This document shows, in pieces, positions 62,024 through 64,000 of a DNA stretch of 64,000 nucleotides; position 1 is the stretch's first letter; every line of letters starts with the position of its first letter. The notes beneath the pieces are model-generated. The model saw only the letters and a list, made by a program, of their open reading frames with translations, ran no database searches and was not told where the DNA came from. The stretch spans positions 3,472,001 to 3,536,000 of the forward strand of contig NZ_CP109078.1 of NCBI RefSeq assembly GCF_035917455.1, given 5' to 3'. A program made the translations under genes and the position numbers. This stretch comes from Micromonospora sp. NBC_01796. Its GTDB lineage: Bacteria; Actinomycetota; Actinomycetes; Mycobacteriales; Micromonosporaceae.

Positions 62024-62821
62024 CTAGCCGAGGAAGGCCAGGAGGGCTTCGTTGACCGGGGCGGGGCGCTCCAGCGGGAGCAGGTGCGCGGCGTCGGGTA
62101 CGTCGGGCAGCCGGGTCGCCAGGGACGCCTGCGCGGCGATCAGGTCGGCCAGTACGCCGATGTCCGGTATATCTTCGGCACCCGCTCCGACCAGCACCGG
62201 AACCCGGATCTCGGCGAGCCGCCCGATGGCGGGTGGGTCGAGTTCGCGTACCGCCACGTTGCCGAGTGCGGCCTCGGCGGCCAACGCACGGCGATCCATC
62301 TCCCGCGCGAAGTCCAGGAACGCCGGGTCCGGGTCCTCCGGGCGGCGCCCCGGCCCGACCACCCAGAAGCGCACCTCGGCCTCGGCGGTGGCGTCGAGGT
62401 CCTCGCCGTCGACCTCGCCGATCAGGGTGTCCCAGAGGTTGTTGGTCTCGTCGGACCATTCGTGGCCGGACACGGCCGAACCGAAGAGGGCGAGCGCGGC
62501 GACCCGGTCGGGATGGGCGAGCGTGGTGTCGATCGCCACCGCGCCGCCGAATGAGCAGCCGACCAGGGTGGCCCGTTCGATGCCGAGTGCGTCGAGGAAC
62601 CCGACCACGTCGTCGTGGTGGGCGAAGGGGTGCTCCGGCAGGTCGGACTCGCCGTACCCGCGCAGGTCCAGGCTGAGTACGCGATGCCGGCCGGCGAGCG
62701 CCTCGACCTGGCCACGCCACATCCGGCGGTCGGCGATGCCGGCGTGCAGCAGGACAACCGGGGTGCCATCACCCAGGTCGTCGTAGGCCAGCGTGGCCCC
62801 ATCCAATTCGATCTTCGACAT
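62024..62821 (-). CDS. Alpha/beta hydrolase
   Basis: Protein of 265 aa. The oxyanion stretch VVLLHAGIADRRMW, the nucleophile elbow GCSFGGAVA (Ser about 89-90), DLRGYGES, and the C-terminal His in PDAAHLLPLE are in the usual order. Substrate unknown; the fold includes esterases, lactonases and haloperoxidase-like enzymes. The ATG at 62821 lies 7 bases after TAACGT on the minus strand. Confidence 0.9.
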   Translation of the reverse strand: MSKIELDGATLAYDDLGDGTPVVLLHAGIADRRMWRGQVEALAGRHRVLSLDLRGYGESDLPEHPFAHHDDVVGFLDALGIERATLVGCSFGGAVAIDTTLAHPDRVAALALFGSAVSGHEWSDETNNLWDTLIGEVDGEDLDATAEAEVRFWVVGPGRRPEDPDPAFLDFAREMDRRALAAEAALGNVAVRELDPPAIGRLAEIRVPVLVGAGAEDIPDIGVLADLIAAQASLATRLPDVPDAAHLLPLERPAPVNEALLAFLG

Positions 62822-62932
62822 CAGGCGGACGTTACGCAGTTACGTGGGCGGTTTGCAACGTGATTGCCCGACCTGCGGTGGCCGGCGTACTTCGTGACCT
62901 GGGTGGGGGATCGAAGGTCGGCCATGAGACTT

Positions 62933-62971
62933 TGCTAACTCTGGCAAGCGTTTTGCTTGCAGGAGCTAGCA
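62933..62971 (+). promoter_or_regulatory. Palindromic operator before the XRE gene
   Basis: TGCTAACTCTGGCAAGC (62933-62949) and GCTTGCAGGAGCTAGCA (62955-62971) are inverted repeats matching at 14 of 17 positions around GTTTT, with perfect GCAAGC/GCTTGC inner arms. It lies just upstream of TACCGT (62981-62986), the likely -10 of the XRE gene, so autoregulation is likely. Confidence 0.75.
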
Positions 62972-62993
62972 CTCGCGAACTACCGTCGGACGC

Positions 62994-63614
62994 ATGGCGA
63001 ACCCCAAGGACCTGCCCCGCGACGTCGGTGGGTTCATCCGTGACCTGCGACGCAACGCGAAGATCTCGCTGCGCCAGCTCGCCGACCAGGCCGGGGTCAG
63101 CAACCCCTACCTGAGCCAGGTCGAGCGCGGACTGCGCAAGCCCAGCGCCGAGGTGCTGCAACAGCTCGCCAGCGCGCTGCGGGTGTCCACCCCCGTGATG
63201 TACCTGCGCGCCGGCCTGCTCGACGACAAGGAGGGGCACGGCGTACTCGCCTCGATCGCCGCCGACGCCGACCTGACGATGCCGCAGAAGCAGTCCCTGA
63301 GCCAGATCTACGAGACCTTCCGGCGGGAGAACGCCCGCCAGGCCGAAACCGCCGCCCCGACCGAGGCAGCCGCCCCGACAACCGCGCCGACGGAAACGAC
63401 CGCGCCGGCCGAGGCAACCGCGCCGACGGAGGCAGCCGCGCCGACGACAGCGCCGACACCGGGCGACGGCGGCAGCGAGGCCGTGGACGACGTACTCGAA
63501 TCGGTGGCGCGGACCGAGACGGGCACCGCGCCGGCCCCGAACGCATCCCAACCAGCCAAGCGAACCGCCCGCAAGGCGGCCCGGAAGACCGCTCCCGCGG
63601 TCGAGGAGGAGTAG
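62994..63614 (+). CDS. XRE-family regulator with Ala/Thr-rich and basic tail
   Basis: Protein of 206 aa. The HTH (about 8-70) reads ISLRQLADQAGVSNPYLSQ, then VERGLRKPS, VLQQLASALRVS. A helical middle (PQKQSLSQIYETFRRE) leads to a low-complexity Ala/Thr/Pro stretch (about 115-165) and a histone-like KRTARKAARKTAP end. In M. tuberculosis the related Rv0474 precedes hbhA, and the same order holds here. The ATG lies 7 bases after TACCGT. It likely binds the dyad upstream and controls both genes. Confidence 0.88.
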   Translation: MANPKDLPRDVGGFIRDLRRNAKISLRQLADQAGVSNPYLSQVERGLRKPSAEVLQQLASALRVSTPVMYLRAGLLDDKEGHGVLASIAADADLTMPQKQSLSQIYETFRRENARQAETAAPTEAAAPTTAPTETTAPAEATAPTEAAAPTTAPTPGDGGSEAVDDVLESVARTETGTAPAPNASQPAKRTARKAARKTAPAVEEE

Positions 63615-63616
63615 TC

Positions 63617-64000
63617 ATGACCGACCCCCGGACCAGCAACCGCATCCCCGCCCCGCTCTACGCCGTCGCCGGTGTCGGCGACCTCGCCCTCCAGCAGCTC
63701 CGCAAGCTGCCCGCGGTGGTCACCGAGCTGAGCGAGAAGGCCGCCGTCAGCACCGCCGAACTCCGCGACAAGGCCGTCACGGGAACCGGGGAACTGCGCG
63801 AGCGCGCCGTCACCGGCACCACCGGGCTGCGCGAGCGGGCGGCCACCATCACCACCGCCGAACTGCGCGAGACGGCCGCCACCCGCGCCGCCGAGCTGCG
63901 CGAGCGGGCGGTCACCGGCACGGCCGAGCTGCGCGAACGGGCGACCGACGCGCTGCGTACCGCGAACACCACCGCGGCCGGGCTCCGTGGCCGCGCGGCC
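63617..64000 (+). CDS. hbhA: HBHA-like coiled-coil protein (partial)
   Basis: The first 128 codons are visible and the gene runs past the window end. The N-terminus APLYAVAGVGDLALQQLRKLP matches heparin-binding hemagglutinin. It is followed by six units of an 11-residue pattern like TAELRERAVTG (about 45-112), a hendecad coiled coil. The Lys/Ala/Pro-rich C-terminal domain that binds heparan sulfate in mycobacterial HBHA, if present, lies outside. The ATG is 2 bases after the XRE stop, so the two genes are coupled. The non-pathogenic role may be in lipid or surface organisation. Confidence 0.82.
   Translation, partial: MTDPRTSNRIPAPLYAVAGVGDLALQQLRKLPAVVTELSEKAAVSTAELRDKAVTGTGELRERAVTGTTGLRERAATITTAELRETAATRAAELRERAVTGTAELRERATDALRTANTTAAGLRGRAA

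Overview
The window is a 64 kb piece of a high-GC actinobacterial chromosome, most likely from the Micromonosporaceae (Micromonospora and relatives). The signs are very high third-position GC, mycothiol biosynthesis (mshD), a GlnR-type nitrogen regulator, a SAM-IV riboswitch (known mainly from Actinomycetales), a Cys-rich leader peptide of the actinobacterial type, and a stand-alone groEL behind CIRCE operators. Many genes start 6-8 bases after a TANNNT -10 element, so leaderless transcripts look common, and I used this to choose several starts. I see no rRNA, tRNA, CRISPR array, transposase or integrase.

Layout. 0-16 kb holds housekeeping and metabolic genes: acetyltransferases, a lone PaaN, a cold-shock protein, groEL with two CIRCE sites, a membrane-anchored subtilase, glpD, a lipoprotein, a NADAR protein, a GlcD-like oxidase and an HD protein. 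16-26 kb holds a FUSC membrane protein, a cysteine-desulfurase-like enzyme behind a SAM-IV riboswitch, PrsW, an orphan GroES, an AI-2E-family permease, DinG, DUF402 and an ECF41-type sigma factor. 26-39.7 kb is a phosphate and nitrogen block: PPK2, the DUF47-PiT uptake pair with a PHO box, pstSCAB with a PHO box, mshD, a NodB deacetylase and glnR. A small accessory patch (30.4-31.3 kb) with an excisionase-like HTH gene and two tiny Cys-motif genes interrupts this block. 39.9-43.5 kb follows the conserved actinobacterial order downstream of glnR and ends in a sulfurtransferase-DUF1416 operon behind a Cys-rich leader peptide.

43.5-53.8 kb is the most distinctive part. It holds two tandem copies of one module: a very large secreted subtilase (1464 and 1371 aa, with a Kelch propeller) and a divergently transcribed orphan winged-helix regulator carrying only half a receiver domain. 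The intergenic regions of both copies keep a 16-base element containing two CAGTA repeats 11 bases apart, at the same distance from a conserved protease promoter. The regulator promoters and the terminators downstream of the proteases are conserved as well. This looks like an undescribed, locally duplicated, self-contained protease-control module set into an otherwise conserved locus.

54-64 kb returns to conserved genes: an inositol-phosphatase-family enzyme, a DsrE protein divergent from a 34-aa membrane peptide plus nitrobindin, an aminodeoxychorismate-lyase-like enzyme, a Nur-like Fur regulator with YgfZ, BKACE, asparaginase, an alpha/beta hydrolase, and an XRE regulator followed by an HBHA-like coiled-coil gene cut off by the window end.
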